From Labia minor (lineage: Eukaryota; Arthropoda; Insecta; Dermaptera; Spongiphoridae): DNA of 64,000 bases. Below, in pieces: positions 1 through 12,959 of this stretch (the first letter of the stretch is position 1; the number at the start of each line of letters is the position of its first letter). The stretch is taken from the NCBI GenBank assembly GCA_963082975.1, contig OY720345.1:54852528-54916527 (forward strand). Reading direction: 5' to 3'. The notes beneath the pieces were generated by a model that worked only from the letters and a program-made list of their open reading frames with translations, was not told the DNA's origin and did not search any database. Made by a program: the position numbers and the translations under genes.

Positions 1-300
1 TCTATCTTTCTCTTTCTCCTTTTCATGTAACATCTCTAAGGAATAAAAAAATATGATAATCACTTTAAGAGATATATTTTTTGAATAGGAAAAGAACATA
101 CATACTTACAATGGAAATGCATTTTGGTAATTATTTTAAAAATAAATCAATTTTAAAAATTAAAAAGAATGAAATTAAAATTTATTGAAAGTTGTTAATT
201 TTTTTTTTTTTTTTTTTGTATTATGTAATAATTTGCTAGTATTATTACGCGCGTATAAATACCTGCTTCACCGAGCCGCCTCTCGGTACTTTAAAAAATT

Positions 301-908
301 AGCTGGAGTGTCTCCACTCGACTATCTCGCAATTTGAATTGGATTAAATAACATAATATATTATATTTAAATTAAATTTAATTAATTATAAATTATAAAT
401 AATAAATATTAAACCAGCGCATGTTTGGTTTTTTATTGATGGCACCATGGCACGTGTTGGCGCGTGAGATTTGCAGTGTTAAAAAATTAATTCTGGTACT
501 TTCGGCGATTCAATCAAGCTGAAATTCTATATATAGCAGTTTTATACAATTATTAATCATGTGAAAAATTATCAAACATATATCTTTATTTTTACGGTCA
601 CTTTAGAGGAAAAAAAATCAAAACGTTGTAGGTAATGACCCTCTTCCGGTTGAGCTACATTTCTCAAAAGTTGATAGAAAACTATGAATTTTGAATAATG
701 TCCATGTACCAAATTTCATCATTCTAGCTCAAACCGTTTTTGCGTAATCTTGTCTACATACATACACACACACACATACACACACAGAGAGAGACATTTT
801 TCTCAACCTTAGTGAAAATGATTCAGGAACCTTCAAAACGTATAAAAACATCAAAATCTCAACATCGAAAATTTTCATGATCGCAATACTATCTCTGGCG
901 AGATAGTA
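301..908 (-). mobile_element. Family A repeat, copy 1 (HINE-like)
   Basis: Near full-length copy in minus orientation, from GCTGGAGTGTCTCCACTCG to the palindromic CTATCTCTGGCGAGATAG end. Family hallmarks are an ACTATCTCGC / GCGAGATAGT subterminal inverted pair, a GAGTG-GAGA-CACTC hairpin outside one of the pair, and an internal (GT)n tract. The frame that spans part of it is not a gene. Just after it (914-945) GAGCTGTGGCTAGGCAC resembles the terminal hairpin region of family B. Confidence 0.8.
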
Positions 909-1595
909 AATATGAGCTGTGGCTAGGCACAAAACCGACCTATATACCGTTTCTTTTAAGAAGAAGAACGAAATATTAAAAGTGAAATGCTCAACCAACA
1001 ATCAAATAAAAAAATATCAATTAATTTAAATTAACTTTAAATTAAGTTATATTTTAAGAATACATAACTAATATTTTTTAGTAAAATGTTAGTTTTCGTT
1101 TCATCACGTTAAATATATACCCACGTCTCTTTATTTAAAATGTTTTAAATTAAATTATACACCATTCGTCAAATTATAATAATAAGTATAATAAAATAAA
1201 GATTAGAAATATTGAGTTCTATTATACTTTATAATATTTAATTTAGTGATTAATTTACAGAAAATCAAACAAAAAGTAGTATACTGATTGGAACAAAATA
1301 AACGTGAAACTATTACATTCAAACTACAAACTTCATATATTAAATATGCTCTTTGATTATTATTATTATTATTATTATTCTTTAAGTCATTGCAAAACCC
1401 CTGGGATACAGAAGGCAGGGCTTATATACTAAAAGTATTTCCATCAAAAGATAGAAAAAATATTATATTATAAAGTGGATAATTAAAGATTCTATATCAA
1501 TAATGTATTTATATAAGATCTTCAAAAGAGAAACGTCTTAAGATTAAATTAAAAAAAAACGGAAATTGATAATCTCTAAAAGGACCTTAAAAAAA
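909..1595. other. AT-rich stretch between repeats
   Basis: Contains a family B hairpin-like fragment at 914-945 and (ATT)n at 1357-1379. No gene seen. Confidence 0.6.
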
Positions 1596-2217
1596 TAAGT
1601 TGACCTGTGACCAGGTCCGAACCGACCGACGGTTTGAAATAAATTAATTTCCAGCTACAGAAACAATTTCAAATAATTTTAATATATCTATTAATGTAAT
1701 AAAAAACAGATAGGCATAGAACCTAAATATTTTAAATTTTATTTTATTTATAATATATATTTAAGATCAGGTTGTGACGTCATGAATGGCTGAATAACGT
1801 CATATAATTTTAAATTAAGAAAAAAACTAATAAAAATGATTTTTCTCGAGAATAAAACCAATACAAAGTGATTCGTGGTGATATGTAAAAAATCTCCTTA
1901 TGTAAAATTTGGTGCGAAAATAACCCTTACCTTCGTATCGTCGATCGCTAATACTACCACTTCCGGTTTCCGGATTTGCACCAAAAGTTGATCAATTCAT
2001 CCCACTGATACATTAAGTAAATATACAAAATTTCATCAAAATCGGTTCAGCCGTTCAGGCTGTACACATCTATACGGACGGACGGACGGACGGACAGACA
2101 TCATGCTAAAAATACTTTTTTCTGTTAAGAAAATGCATGATTCGTGGAGGTATGTAAAAATCTCCACATGTGAAATCTGGTGTGAAAACAATACCTCCCT
2201 TACTATCGTCGGTCGGT
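1596..2217 (-). mobile_element. Family B repeat, copy 1
   Basis: Full-length minus copy from TAAGTTGACCTGTGACCAGG (terminal hairpin GACCTG/CAGGTC) through the (GGAC)n tract at 2073-2092 to ATCGTCGGTCGGT. Flanked by A runs, equivalent to a TT target. Confidence 0.82.
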
Positions 2218-2353
2218 AAAAATATAATATAATATGATTTAAGAACAAAAAACAATTTTTGGTATTGAATATAGAATAAAATATATTCCGAAGAATTTCA
2301 AAAATAGTTTAAAAGAAACTTGGTTTTTTATATTTATTTTATTTCATAGTTTT

Positions 2354-2926
2354 GCTATATTGCCAGAGATAGTATTGCGATCACGAAAATTTTGATGGTT
2401 TTATACGTTTTGATGGTCCCTGAGTCATTTTCACTAAGGTTGAGAAAAATGTGTGTGTGTGTGTGTGTTCGTAGACAAAATTACGCAAAAACAGTTTGGA
2501 CTAGAATCATGAAATTTGGTGCACTGGAATAATTCAAAATTCGTAGTTTTCTATCAAATTTTGAGAAATGTAGCTCATTCGGAAGAGGATCATTACATAC
2601 CACGTTTCGATTTTTTTTCCTCTAAAGTGACCGTAAAAATAAAGATGTTTGATAGTTTTCACATGATTAAAAATTATATAAAACTGCTATATATAGAATT
2701 TCAACTTGATTGAATGGCCGAAAGTACTGGAATTGATTTTTAACACTGCAAATCACTCGCCAGAACGTGACATGCCATCAATGAAAAGCCAAACCCTCGC
2801 TGTTTTAATAAATATTATTTATTAATTTTAATTTATAATTTAATTAATTAAATTTAATTTAAATATAATATATATTATTTAATCCAATTCAAATTTGCGA
2901 GATAGTCGAGTGGAGACACTCCAGAT
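2354..2926 (+). mobile_element. Family A repeat, copy 2
   Basis: Plus orientation, from a degraded start (ATTGCCAGAGATAGTATTGCG) through a (GT)n tract near 2450-2470 to GAGTGGAGACACTCCAGAT. The inner region matches the other copies closely. Confidence 0.8.
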
Positions 2927-3711
2927 ATTTATATAATTATGATCAGAAGTAATAATATAATTTCTAATATGTTTATAATTCTCAAAAATTTAACATTTTA
3001 TATATCTTCAGATATCAATAATTAATACTATAAGATAAACCAAAATTATATAAAATATTAAATTAGCAAATATTTCTATACTTGAGAAGGTAGGGTGATA
3101 TCAAGCCGATAAAGTTAAACGGGCTGTCCTAATGAAAGTTCGTGTGAATGACCGGCAGAGTTGTTAAGATAATAAAGGTAAATAACCTATTTGACTGGAT
3201 TAAGGAAGGGCTTGAAAGAGGGTAATTGAGTGGAAGGAGGTGGAAACGGAAAGCGTTTTGTTGGATACCTTGAATTTCTATTAATCAGCCAAGAGAGCGA
3301 AAGTGAAAGAGAGGAGAGAGAGAGAGGCAAGACACCGCCAAGTGATTAGTGACGATCAATAAACAGACAAATGGAGATCTGCATTTTTTAACATTCCAAT
3401 CTTCCAATCTCGTTGGGATATTTACTCGTTTCTTAATAAATGATGCCACCGCTCATTAACGAAAGGCAAAATTTTCTAACAATTAGGTTATTTATTCATT
3501 CTGTTGACGGGGTTTGCGAATAAAGTAAAAAGGCAAAAGAGAAAGAGAGAGAAAGAGCGAAGAAGACGACTTGTGGGAGCAAAAAAGGCAGGCAAAATGC
3601 GCGTTAGGGCTCCATTTGCTCTATCAAACAAGAGCCGTCTCGACACGGTGCCCAGGGGAGTCACATTTCATCCTTTACTTTGTAAATATCTCAACATATC
3701 ATCAATAACCT

Positions 3712-3748
<37 letters not shown>

Positions 3749-4141
3749 CTTGAGCTTTCATGTTATAATAATCTGAAAATATTGAGAAGGAAAAAAAATA
3801 AATTTACTTAAAAATCTTATAAAAACATCCAATTATTTAGAAAGCAAATTTTTATGTTTTATAACTAGCAATTTCGAGGTCTTTTCAGCCTATAAAACGA
3901 TCTCTTCAAGTTTTCAATCGAATAAATAAGAATTTTAAATAGGATTCATTGGACTTTCTATAATTGAAAAAAAAAATGTTAATACATATATAATTAAAAA
4001 TGTTTAAATAAAAAGGAAAATAATATATATAGATGATGTATTTTCTTAGAATTAGATTTTAATTAATTTTAATTCAACTATAAGTATTTAAACGATAAAA
4101 GTTTAATTTTTTTCAAATTTAACACTATTTAATCTTTCTTG
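2927..4141. other. Noncoding stretch with a purine-rich island
   Basis: 3080-3680 is less AT-rich, with a GAGAGA tract near 3310 and an AAAGAGAAAGAGAG tract near 3535. It holds an open frame (3504-3776) rich in Lys/Arg that ends in a (TA)n tract at 3717-3741 and looks compositional. It could be a leader or enhancer. No exon is supported. Confidence 0.45.
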
Positions 4142-4472
4142 CAGCTTAATAATTCTCTTTACGAATAATTCTTTCGATTTACCCCGCTTCCTTAACTTCC
4201 TCATTGTTAGCAAATCTCTTGGGCGTCTTTAAGTGGTCCAAACAGAGAAAAATCAGATGGGGCGAGGTCTGGACTGTAGGCAGGATGAGGTAAGACTTCC
4301 CTGCCCAATTTTTGAAGCTTATCACGGGTCAACTAAGGAAGCTGAAAGAAAGATGGGACAAATGCATAACTGAGGGGTGATTATGTTAAAAAATAGCATG
4401 GCTTTTGTAAGAATCAAATAAACCGTTTTTGAGCTATACCCATTTGTCTCTTTACTTATTGAATGACTCTCG
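4142..4472. pseudogene. Rearranged mariner transposase remnant
   Basis: On the minus strand 4190-4300 encodes LPHPAYSPDLAPSDF, the block holding the last catalytic Asp of mariner D,D34D transposases. After a frame slip RFANNEEVKEA follows. On the plus strand 4330-4380 encodes LKERWDKCITEG, the usual mariner C-terminus. It is followed by an end resembling a mariner TIR (ATTGAATGACTCTCG) and TA at 4473-4474. The two halves are therefore in opposite orientation: the copy is internally inverted as well as frameshifted. Confidence 0.7.
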
Positions 4473-4474
4473 TA

Positions 4475-6783
4475 AAATAAATTAAACCTTTTGATAATTT
4501 AGTAAATTTATATTTTATTTTATAGGAAATAACCAATACATATGCAGAGGGAGAAATATTTAAAAACTTCAATTTTGTTGTGGAATTATTAATTCAAAAA
4601 TGTATCTCGTGTGTGAAATATCCCTGACTTCTAATGGTCCATTTAATAAATATCATTATTGTTATATTTGTGTTATGGAAAATGAATTTATAAGCTGCAA
4701 ATGAATTTTTTTTAATGACTTTTCCAATTCCAATTTTCAACAAAGAGTTTTAATAATTTTTATTTATTTTATATTCAACCTTATCCACTTTTCCTAAGTG
4801 GAGGATTTAATTAATACAAGACAACAAGAATTTAGAAGTAAAAAGAGTTGTTATTGTTACGTTTAACGTTGCAGCTGATTGTCATTGATTTTGATTAAAT
4901 TAATAATAACGTTGATGTCAAGTGGGGGAGTAGAGAATAGGATCCTGTTCAAATTCCAACTGAAGAGTGCTTGAGAATGAGAGTCCGAAATGTCATAAAT
5001 TTTATTAAAATACTAAAGTTTCATACAATTATATATGGTTTTTGTTTTCATCATTTATTTTGCTAAAGGAAAAATAAATAAAATGACAATTTTATTAAAT
5101 CAACATAATTATAAAAATGAAATTAATAAAGATGATTTTTTTAGCTTATAAATAATAATAGAGAAGTATTTTATTTGGATCATCTATGAAAATAATTAAA
5201 TGTTGTATGAATATTATTTAAAATCAGATTGCAATAAAATTTCGTATAGAAATTGTTTAATTATAAAATCGAAAAAAGATATTATGTGAGTTATCAAGAG
5301 AGAAAAAATATTAATGCGAAATTTATTAACTGGCAAACCAATTAAGAACTAATAGATGGATACTTCCATGAAAGGACAAAATTGGAATAAAGAAATTGAG
5401 ACAAAATTAAAGATTTTGCTTACGATGACCAAGAATATTCGCATTAAATTAAAAAATCAAATGTGATTTATTGAAATAAATAAAATCTAAATAAAGTATT
5501 TAGATAATTAATGTTGGTATGGCTTTTATTTGAAATAATGATATTGTTATTAAACATAATATTATAATAATAAAGTAAAAAGAGAATATTGTCAGAATCT
5601 CAACCTTTTTCTTAAAATTGAACAAAACAATGAATTGTAAGTAATTCATGGTTTTAGATATACCGTATATTCTCCTTTTTTACTATCTCGCCAGAGATAG
5701 TATTGCGATCACGAAAATTTTCGATGTCGAGATTTTGATGTTTTTATACGTTTTGAATATCCCTGAGTCATTTTCACTAATGTTGAGGAAAATGTATGTT
5801 TGTGTGTGTGTATGTTGACAAGATTACGTAAAACGGTTTTAGCCAGAATAATGAAATTTGGTACTCGGGCATTATTCAAAATTTGTAGTTTTCTATCAAC
5901 TTTTGAGAAATGTAGCTCATCCGGAAGAGGGTCATTGCCTACCACATTTTCATTTTTATTCTCTAAATTGACAGTAAAGATATATGTTTGATAGTTTTTC
6001 ATATGATTAAAAATTGTATAAAACTTCTATATATAGAATTTCAGCTTGATTGAATTGTTGAAAGTACCGGAATTAATTTTTTTAACTGCCATCAACAAAG
6101 CCAAACACGCGCTGGTTTAATAAATATTATATATTAATTTTAATTTATAATTTTATTAATTAAATTTAATTTAAATATAATATATGTTAATTAATTTAAT
6201 TCAAATTGTGAGATAGTCGTGTGGAGACACTCCAGATTTTTTGTCATTAGACTAATAAGGATAAAACACATAATGGACACTTTCAATGGTTCATTTGGAC
6301 TGAAAATTTGACCTGTAGTATTCCAACGTATTTTATCAAACGTAATCATTCAAAATTCATTTAAATATTAGTAATAATAATGTGAGTATACCCCACAATT
6401 TAAAATCAATTAAAGAATTTTCAAACTCTAAAAATAAAATATTTTTAGAAAATTTTTATCACAAATACATTTCAAATTGAATATAATGTATATAATATTT
6501 TTTTTAATATAAATTTTAATATTTAAAAGTATCATATTTTCACTGGACTTTCAATCGGTCTCTCTACAAATAAGCTTTTCGTTAGTCTTTCCTCTCCCAT
6601 TCTGGCCACGTATCCTGCCTTCTCGCTTTTAATACGTTATGTCTATAGATGTATACAGGTTATGCAATTCTTCGTTATCCAGTCTTCTTCATTCTTCGGT
6701 AATTCTTCATTTTTTACCCATAAATCAGATACTAGGTGCTTTAGAGTAAGACCACCAACTTTAAAAAAAATTACTCCTTTTTT
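4475..6783. other. AT-rich DNA around family A copy 3
   Basis: Outside the repeat at 5682-6236 nothing beyond AT-rich sequence is seen. A pyrimidine-rich block lies at 6540-6720. Confidence 0.5.
5682..6236 (+). mobile_element. Family A repeat, copy 3
   Basis: Full-length plus copy with an intact ACTATCTCGCCAGAGATAG start and a GTGTGGAGACACTCCAGAT end. Preceded and followed by T runs, consistent with TT targets. Confidence 0.82.
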
Positions 6784-7334
6784 ACTATCTCGTAAGAGAT
6801 AGTATTGCGATCACGAAAATTTTCGATGTTGAGATTTTGATGTTTTTATACGTTTTGAAGGTTCCTGAATCATTTTCACTAAGGTTGAGAAAAATGTCTC
6901 TCTCTGTGTGTGTATGTGTGTGTGTGTGTGTATGTATGTAGACAAGATTACGCAAAAACGGTTTGAGCTAGAATGATGAAATTTGGTACATGGACATTAT
7001 TCAAAATTCATAGTTTTCTATCAACTTTTGAGAAATGTAGCTCAACCGGAAGAGGGTCATTACCTACAACGTTTTGATTTTTTTTCCTCTAAAGTGACCG
7101 TAAAAATAAAGATATATGTTTGATAATTTTTCACATGATTAATAATTGTATAAAACTGCTATATATAGAATTTCAGCTTGATTGAATCGCTGAAAGTACC
7201 AGAATTAATTTTTTAACACTGCAAATCTCACGCGCCAACACGTGCCATGGTGCCATCAATAAAAAGCCAAACATGCGCTGGTTTAATATTTATTATTTAT
7301 AATTTATAATTAATTAAATTTAATTTAAATATAA

Positions 7335-8807
7335 CTAGCTGCTCCGAGCGTCTTCGGCGCTCTTGAGACCTAGACGGGGGTTCCGCCCCCTGTACCCCCG
7401 AGTGATACATAGTATTTGGTTGAAAGTCTGTATTTAAAATGATTTCATCCATTTTGTTTCAATCAGTATAAGTAGATAAGACATGTATTTGTTTTCTTGT
7501 AAAATATATTTTAATTTAATCATTAAATTAATGATATATTATTATTGTATTTATCTAACTCTGTGTCTCTACAGTTTTCGAAAATTCTTAGCCGCAGCAT
7601 CCACATTTCTCTAAGCGTCCCTATCCTGAGCTACAACCAAATCCTACCCTGTCCCATCTCTCCCATGTCCCTTCCTTCATTGTCCACCCACCTTGGTCCT
7701 TGGTCTTCCACCGGATGTTTCCCAATCGGTTTCTCCCAATTTCTAGTTTCTCTAATTCCAACCACGTCCCCATCCCATCCCAGCCTTCTTGATTTTATAA
7801 CCTTAACTATATCTGGACATTATCTCTCGTTATGCCATCTCCGCCACCCCCCTGTGACCTCATCTTCTTTTGGCCTATAAATGCTGCGAACAATATTAAT
7901 CTCACAAATACTCCAAATCTACTCTCGTCTCCCAGAGTCATCGATAGGGTGACCAAACGTCCCGTCTTTAGGTGCTCTGTCCCAAAAATGTCTTCGGGAC
8001 ACCCTACTGTTTTTTCAATATTTAGGACATTTCGTAATTTTTTTTTTCAAAATTTTTTCAATTTAGTTCTAAAAAAAAAGGTATACCGTTTGTCCCGGTT
8101 TGGTGTTTTCGAAATATGGTCACCCTAGTCATCGATCAACATTAAAAATAATTGTTTTATATATTTTAATTTTGATCCTCTTTGATGAGATAAGCCCCTT
8201 TACTGCATAATAACATGCGTTACTCAATTACCACGTCGATTTAAATTCTTCTCGAATATTATTATCCTTCGTGATTAGAGATCTTAAGTATTTAAATATT
8301 TATACTTTTTCAAATTCTACATTTTGTATGTTAATTGTATGTAAGTCGTATCCGTATCATAATTCTTGAATTTTTTTGTTTAATTACATTTCGGTTGATT
8401 TTTCCCCAATTTCTCTAATCATATGTCTCCTCTTCCAGTCCAATTCATTTACCTATCAATGTTTCATAAGGAATTTAAATTTCTTAATTTGGCTAGAACA
8501 CTCTATTTTTTAAAATTTTAAATAGAGGGAGAGAGAGAGGTTCTAATTATATATATATATATCTGTTTCTATGACAGCAAAAAAGTAAACAAATTACATA
8601 CATACAAACACTCTCCTTTATATATATTTCTGGAAAATGCAACACCCGCAGCTCAGCTCAGGAGTTACCTAAGATTCTAATTTCTTTTTTATATTTCATC
8701 ATTTGGGGTACCCTTCACCTCAGAAAAATTTGGTTACCTTACTCCTTGTAGTTTAGGCTCTGGAGTTTTTTGCGTACAGACGGACACTATCGTATTAAAT
8801 ATATAGA
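7335..8807 (-). mobile_element. Non-autonomous Helitron nested in family A
   Basis: Read on the minus strand, the element begins TCTATATATTTAATACGATAG (5' TC) at 8807. It ends with a short hairpin (GAGCG-CCGAAGA-CGCTC, 7346-7362), seven bases, then CTAG at 7335-7338. It sits between A and T (5'-A|TC, CTAG|T), with no target duplication. These are the textbook Helitron termini. No Rep or helicase coding region is present. A GC-rich GGGGG-TTCC-GCCCCC hairpin lies near 7376. The open frame at 7545-7880 is not recognised and is probably incidental. Confidence 0.85.
7945..8127. mobile_element. 183-bp hAT MITE nested in the Helitron
   Basis: Ends TAGGGTGACCA and TGGTCACCCTA are inverted, and both flanks carry the 8-bp duplication GTCATCGA (7937-7944 and 8128-8135). 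TIR and target length are those of hAT superfamily elements. No coding capacity. Confidence 0.9.
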
Positions 8808-9570
8808 TATATTATGCTATTTAATCCAATTCAAATTGCGACACTCCAGCTTATTTTGTAAACTTTGAGGTAACTCCAAAAATGTGTTAGGAAGAACAAC
8901 CTAATAACCTAATCTTATTTTCTTAATATAACTAAAATTATATGTAATTATTATATGCACATATTTAGTTTTGGCCTCAACAATCACAATTCTCCAACTA
9001 ACCAATTCTTATCTGTATTTCCTTTATAGTGCACATTTATCAAAGAAATTTTGTAGTGGTCTAAAATTTATTATACATTCCAATTTCTTAATCCTAATAA
9101 TAATAATATCCTTTTAATAGTGTAACATAGGTATTTCAATATTTGTATTTTTTAATACACAAAACAAATGCACTGCTCGGTTTCAATTCTTCTTTCACTT
9201 CTCTATCTAAATTTATTTTTTTCATTTGTTAAATATACTGGTACAACAAGCTTTGTAGATTCCAGATTTCTAGTTTTAATTCCCCTATTATATCAACTAA
9301 GTGCCCCTATAATATGGTAACTGTTTCATGATTGAATTTTTTTCTGGGAAAAGTAATCACCTCTCTGTCCAACCATTATACAAAAGAATAAAAACAAACT
9401 AGCAAAAATAAACAATTTTTACCAATATAATTGAATGGATTGTAAAGAGAATATAAAAGAAAACCAAATATATAAACAATCAAAATATAAATTTAAAACT
9501 GAATTTATTATTGTTTGATTGATTATTGATTGAATGATTAATTAATCAGCTATTTAACACCAACAAAAAG

Positions 9571-9613
9571 ATGAATTCTTTGCTGTTGTTTTTTTGGATG
9601 ATATTTCAGTCAG
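9571..9613 (+). CDS. Candidate first coding exon (signal peptide)
   Basis: ATG after an A-rich context opens MNSLLLFFWMIFQSG, a compact hydrophobic signal-peptide-like start. It runs straight into a good donor (TCAG|GTAAATA) after 14 codons plus one base. The splice phase agrees with the exon at 19254. The next exon is unproven, and short ORFs like this arise by chance in AT-rich DNA. Confidence 0.35.
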
Positions 9614-10967
9614 GTAAATATTTATTTTAAATTATAAAAAGTGTAATCAATGTTGAGTGCAGCGAATTGAAAATTATTAAAGGCCGCTCACTCATCTTTT
9701 GTATCGGAAAACTGTTGACATAATCTAGACTACATTTTGGTTATCCAAATGCAGAGGGGGCATGGTTGCCTAATGTGCTTTCATTACCCAAAGGAACACA
9801 TAAAGGAACACATTGGATGAGTTATGGAATCTAAAGTTAAAGCCCAAAAAAATACAAATATATAGATAACAAAATATGGACAAAATTCCACTACACTCTT
9901 AAATATGTGTGACATTTTGGTGTAGAGGGACAAAGTAGGTATTACTACTTAATCTATAAATCACAAATAACTTTTTTGTTTTTGGGAATTGGTGTAAATT
10001 ATTATTGCTTCAAAACATATTTTATTTAAATTTTCATCTATTTTATTAAATCATAAAATAATATTTATTATGTTATTCTCAACTTCGCTTGTTGTCTTTC
10101 CCGATGTCTGTTCGCTCTTTTGACAAATTGAAATCGACTTTTAATCAGCTTTAAACAGACTTTTGGAAATTCTTATAGATATTTCAATTGTCCCTAGAAG
10201 ATATGGAAGTAATATAATTTAATTATAATTAATTAATTTTTATGCAATTAGCAAATAATTCTTGAAATAGAGATAGTCAACTATCTTTGTCGAAATAAAT
10301 AAAATAAATATTAAAAGTCATCATGGCTCAACGAATAATCGCTCTCTCTTATGAATTTGCCTTCGCGATTCCAATCTTACTAAAAACATTTTTTTTTAAC
10401 TGTTATATATTTTTTTTACAAATTTATTAATTTTTTATTATTTTAAAAGGCAAATTAAACTTATAATTATGTCAATTAATTTTTTGTGCATAAATAAATA
10501 TATATGTAGATAAATATTGATTGAATTTCATTTTAAAAAAATTCAAAATAATTTTAAACATTAAATTAAACATTTAATTAATGTTGGATTGAGAGAAGCG
10601 AAAGGAAGAATAATGACTTTAATCATGAATTAATATCGATTGCAAAATTATACTAAAAAGTATAAAATATTTAAAATATAAAAAAATGAAGATATAAGAG
10701 TAAAATAATCCATATTTACAAAATGTCACTTTTTTAATTGTTTATTTACAAATATATTATTATAATCATAAAATTTGTATTTAAAAAATATAGTTATGTC
10801 CGCGTCCCTAAACATTCTCGGACTTGTTCACACAATAGATTAAGTGTATTAGAAATTGGCAAACTTATAAATACTCAATCATTTATACTTAAAAATTCTT
10901 TATAACATCATTTTTTCTAAACTTCTTGTATATTAAATAAATTTATAGAATTAAAATTGCACTAAAA

Positions 10968-11490
10968 AGATTAAAATAATTTTTCTATAAGTCTGACAAA
11001 GTTTATGGATGAATTTCTTCATATACAACGAAAAAAGTTGGGAGCATTTTGTTTACATTTGCTTTCTATGCAATTAAATTCCTTTATAGAGCTATAATTT
11101 ATATAAATACTTGCATACCAACTAAAACATTTAATTAACAAGTAACACTATTTCTTTTAATATAATCAACTGTTTTGACTTTGATTGATAATATGTAAAT
11201 TTAAGAAAATAATCATTCGTTTAAAATTTGTTACATAATTTGATATAAAAATATTACATTGAAATATAATAAAATATTAATTTCTTAAATCTTATTCTAT
11301 CAATTCTATTGCATAATAAAAAATTTTGTTATTTTATGTGTTTAATAAAATTTTTATTATTACAAAAATTTGACTTGATGTTTTATAAATACATTTGACT
11401 AAATGCGCCCAACGTTTTTCGTTGTATATGAAGAAATTCATCCATAAACTTTGTCAGGCATATAGAAAAATTATTTTATTCTTTTTACTC
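10968..11490. repeat. Long inverted repeat, about 520 bp
   Basis: Arms 10968-11050 and 11404-11490 are inverted copies, including GACAAAGTTTATGGATGAAT and TTCTTCATATACAACGAAAA. The AT-rich centre is noncoding. Probably a foldback MITE; no clear target duplication. Confidence 0.75.
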
Positions 11491-12337
11491 CATGAGAAAT
11501 ACGTTATTATATAAACATTTTGTTATATTTATATTCATATATTTAAAATTATGTTGCTCAAAAAAAAGAAGAAAGAAATAAAAATTAAAAAAAAATTATT
11601 ATTTTATTTCTAAAATAAATAAATGGACGTTTATTTTTATTTATTTATTTATTTCTTAAAGGCAATTCTATTCAGAAAGTTTCCATTTTTCTTTATTTGC
11701 TTTCTAGATGGTTTCGGTTAGATGTCATTTATTGGTCAATACACTTGGGACACGAATTGAATTTAACAATCAAGTTCTTAGCTCCAGCGGTAAAACGGTA
11801 ATCTCTTTTCAGTTTAACAATTCACTACGGGGGTGTTTAACTCCCTTGGGAGTGTGTTGCGATCTAAATTTCTGGACTGCATTAAAAATACATTATTTTC
11901 TTTTTTTTTTCTTTTATTTTTGCTTACATCGTTGAAAATATTTATTTGAAAGTGTTTTAAATGCATTGCAAAAAAACAACGAAAAGAAAAAAATTAACAA
12001 AAATATAGTTTCTTCAATGTGAATGTCTATAAATTTCAATCCGTTCAAATTTAAATTTATTTAACAATGATATTAAAACAATTGTTCACTGGAAAATACA
12101 TATTAAATTAGTTTAAATTGAATTAATATATTCAAATATATTATCTTTATCTTTTTCTTTAATATTGATAGAAACCTCGGCATTCATGCACATAAGAATT
12201 TCATTTGAGTGAGGGGGTGAGAAATTTAAATATAATATTCTTAGAGAATTAATTAAAATATTTAATGTGAACTTTATTTAATTAATTTATGATTGTGTAG
12301 AGTTGATTTCTGTCTGATAAAAGAATGATTTTTTTTT

Positions 12338-12436
12338 GGGCCTAGGGAAATTCAATAATTAATAATTTCTGTTTAAAAGCTATGCGTGATCTTCAGGGTC
12401 TATCAGCAAATAATGTAACAATAATAATAATAAAAT
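12338..12436 (+). mobile_element. tRNA-derived SINE, copy 3, head missing
   Basis: Plus orientation: GGGCCTAGGGAAATTC to TTCAGGGTCTATCAGC and (AAT)n. The tRNA-like head is absent, a 5' truncation. Confidence 0.65.
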
Positions 12437-12959
12437 TTATTTAAATGAAGAATAATAAATAAAGGATATTAAAAAAAATCATTTATTTTTTTTACCGGTC
12501 AGGAAATTAACCTGGATCAAAAATGGTGAATAGGGAGGGAGGGAGTAAGCTATGGTCAAGGTTGTACTGTAATGTTTGAATGAAATTAAAATTTTAAGAG
12601 AATTTTCTATAATTACAACACTTTTGTATAAGAAATTAATTATAATTTAATTTTATTTCTTTTCATCATTTTATAACCATTAATTATTATTTTGATTTCT
12701 AAGAGGAGTATATACTATCCTCCTCCTTCTTCACCTAAAATTTCTATTTCTAAACTTAGTAAAAAAAAAATTATTTATTTTAAAATAATATTTATATTTA
12801 ATTATTTATTTTTTGAATAACAAGTTATTTCAATTCAAAATAATAGGTTTTTCGATTACCCCGTTGATTATTTCGTTTTCTTTTTTTTTTTAATCGAATT
12901 CATTCAAATTGAAAAGAATCGAATATTGTATTGAAAAGGATTTCAAATACTCTTAATAA
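12437..12959. other. AT-rich stretch before the CpG-rich block
   Basis: A short less AT-rich piece near 12490-12570 contains a GGGAGGGAGGGAG run. Nothing else is identifiable. Confidence 0.45.

Larger units (their letters stand above)
6784..8849 (+). mobile_element. Family A repeat, copy 4, split by a Helitron
   Basis: Plus copy whose left part is 6784-7334 and right part 8808-8849. Joining the two halves restores the family's AAATATAATATAT junction, which proves that 7335-8807 was inserted later. The right part has lost the AGATAGTCGAG segment and keeps GCGACACTCCAG. Confidence 0.85.
8850..12337. other. AT-rich DNA, probably intronic
   Basis: Apart from the exon candidate at 9571 and the inverted repeat at 10968-11490, nothing is identifiable. 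11700-11890 is less AT-rich with a 75-codon frame and a GGGGGTGTTTAACTCCC hairpin; unrecognised. Confidence 0.45.

Noticed and set aside
301-908. Family A as a tRNA-derived SINE
   Set aside because: It has no A/B boxes or A-rich tail, but has subterminal inverted repeats and a terminal hairpin.
7545-8128. Two overlapping open frames in the Helitron
   Set aside because: They cross the nested MITE boundary and resemble no Rep, helicase or RPA protein.
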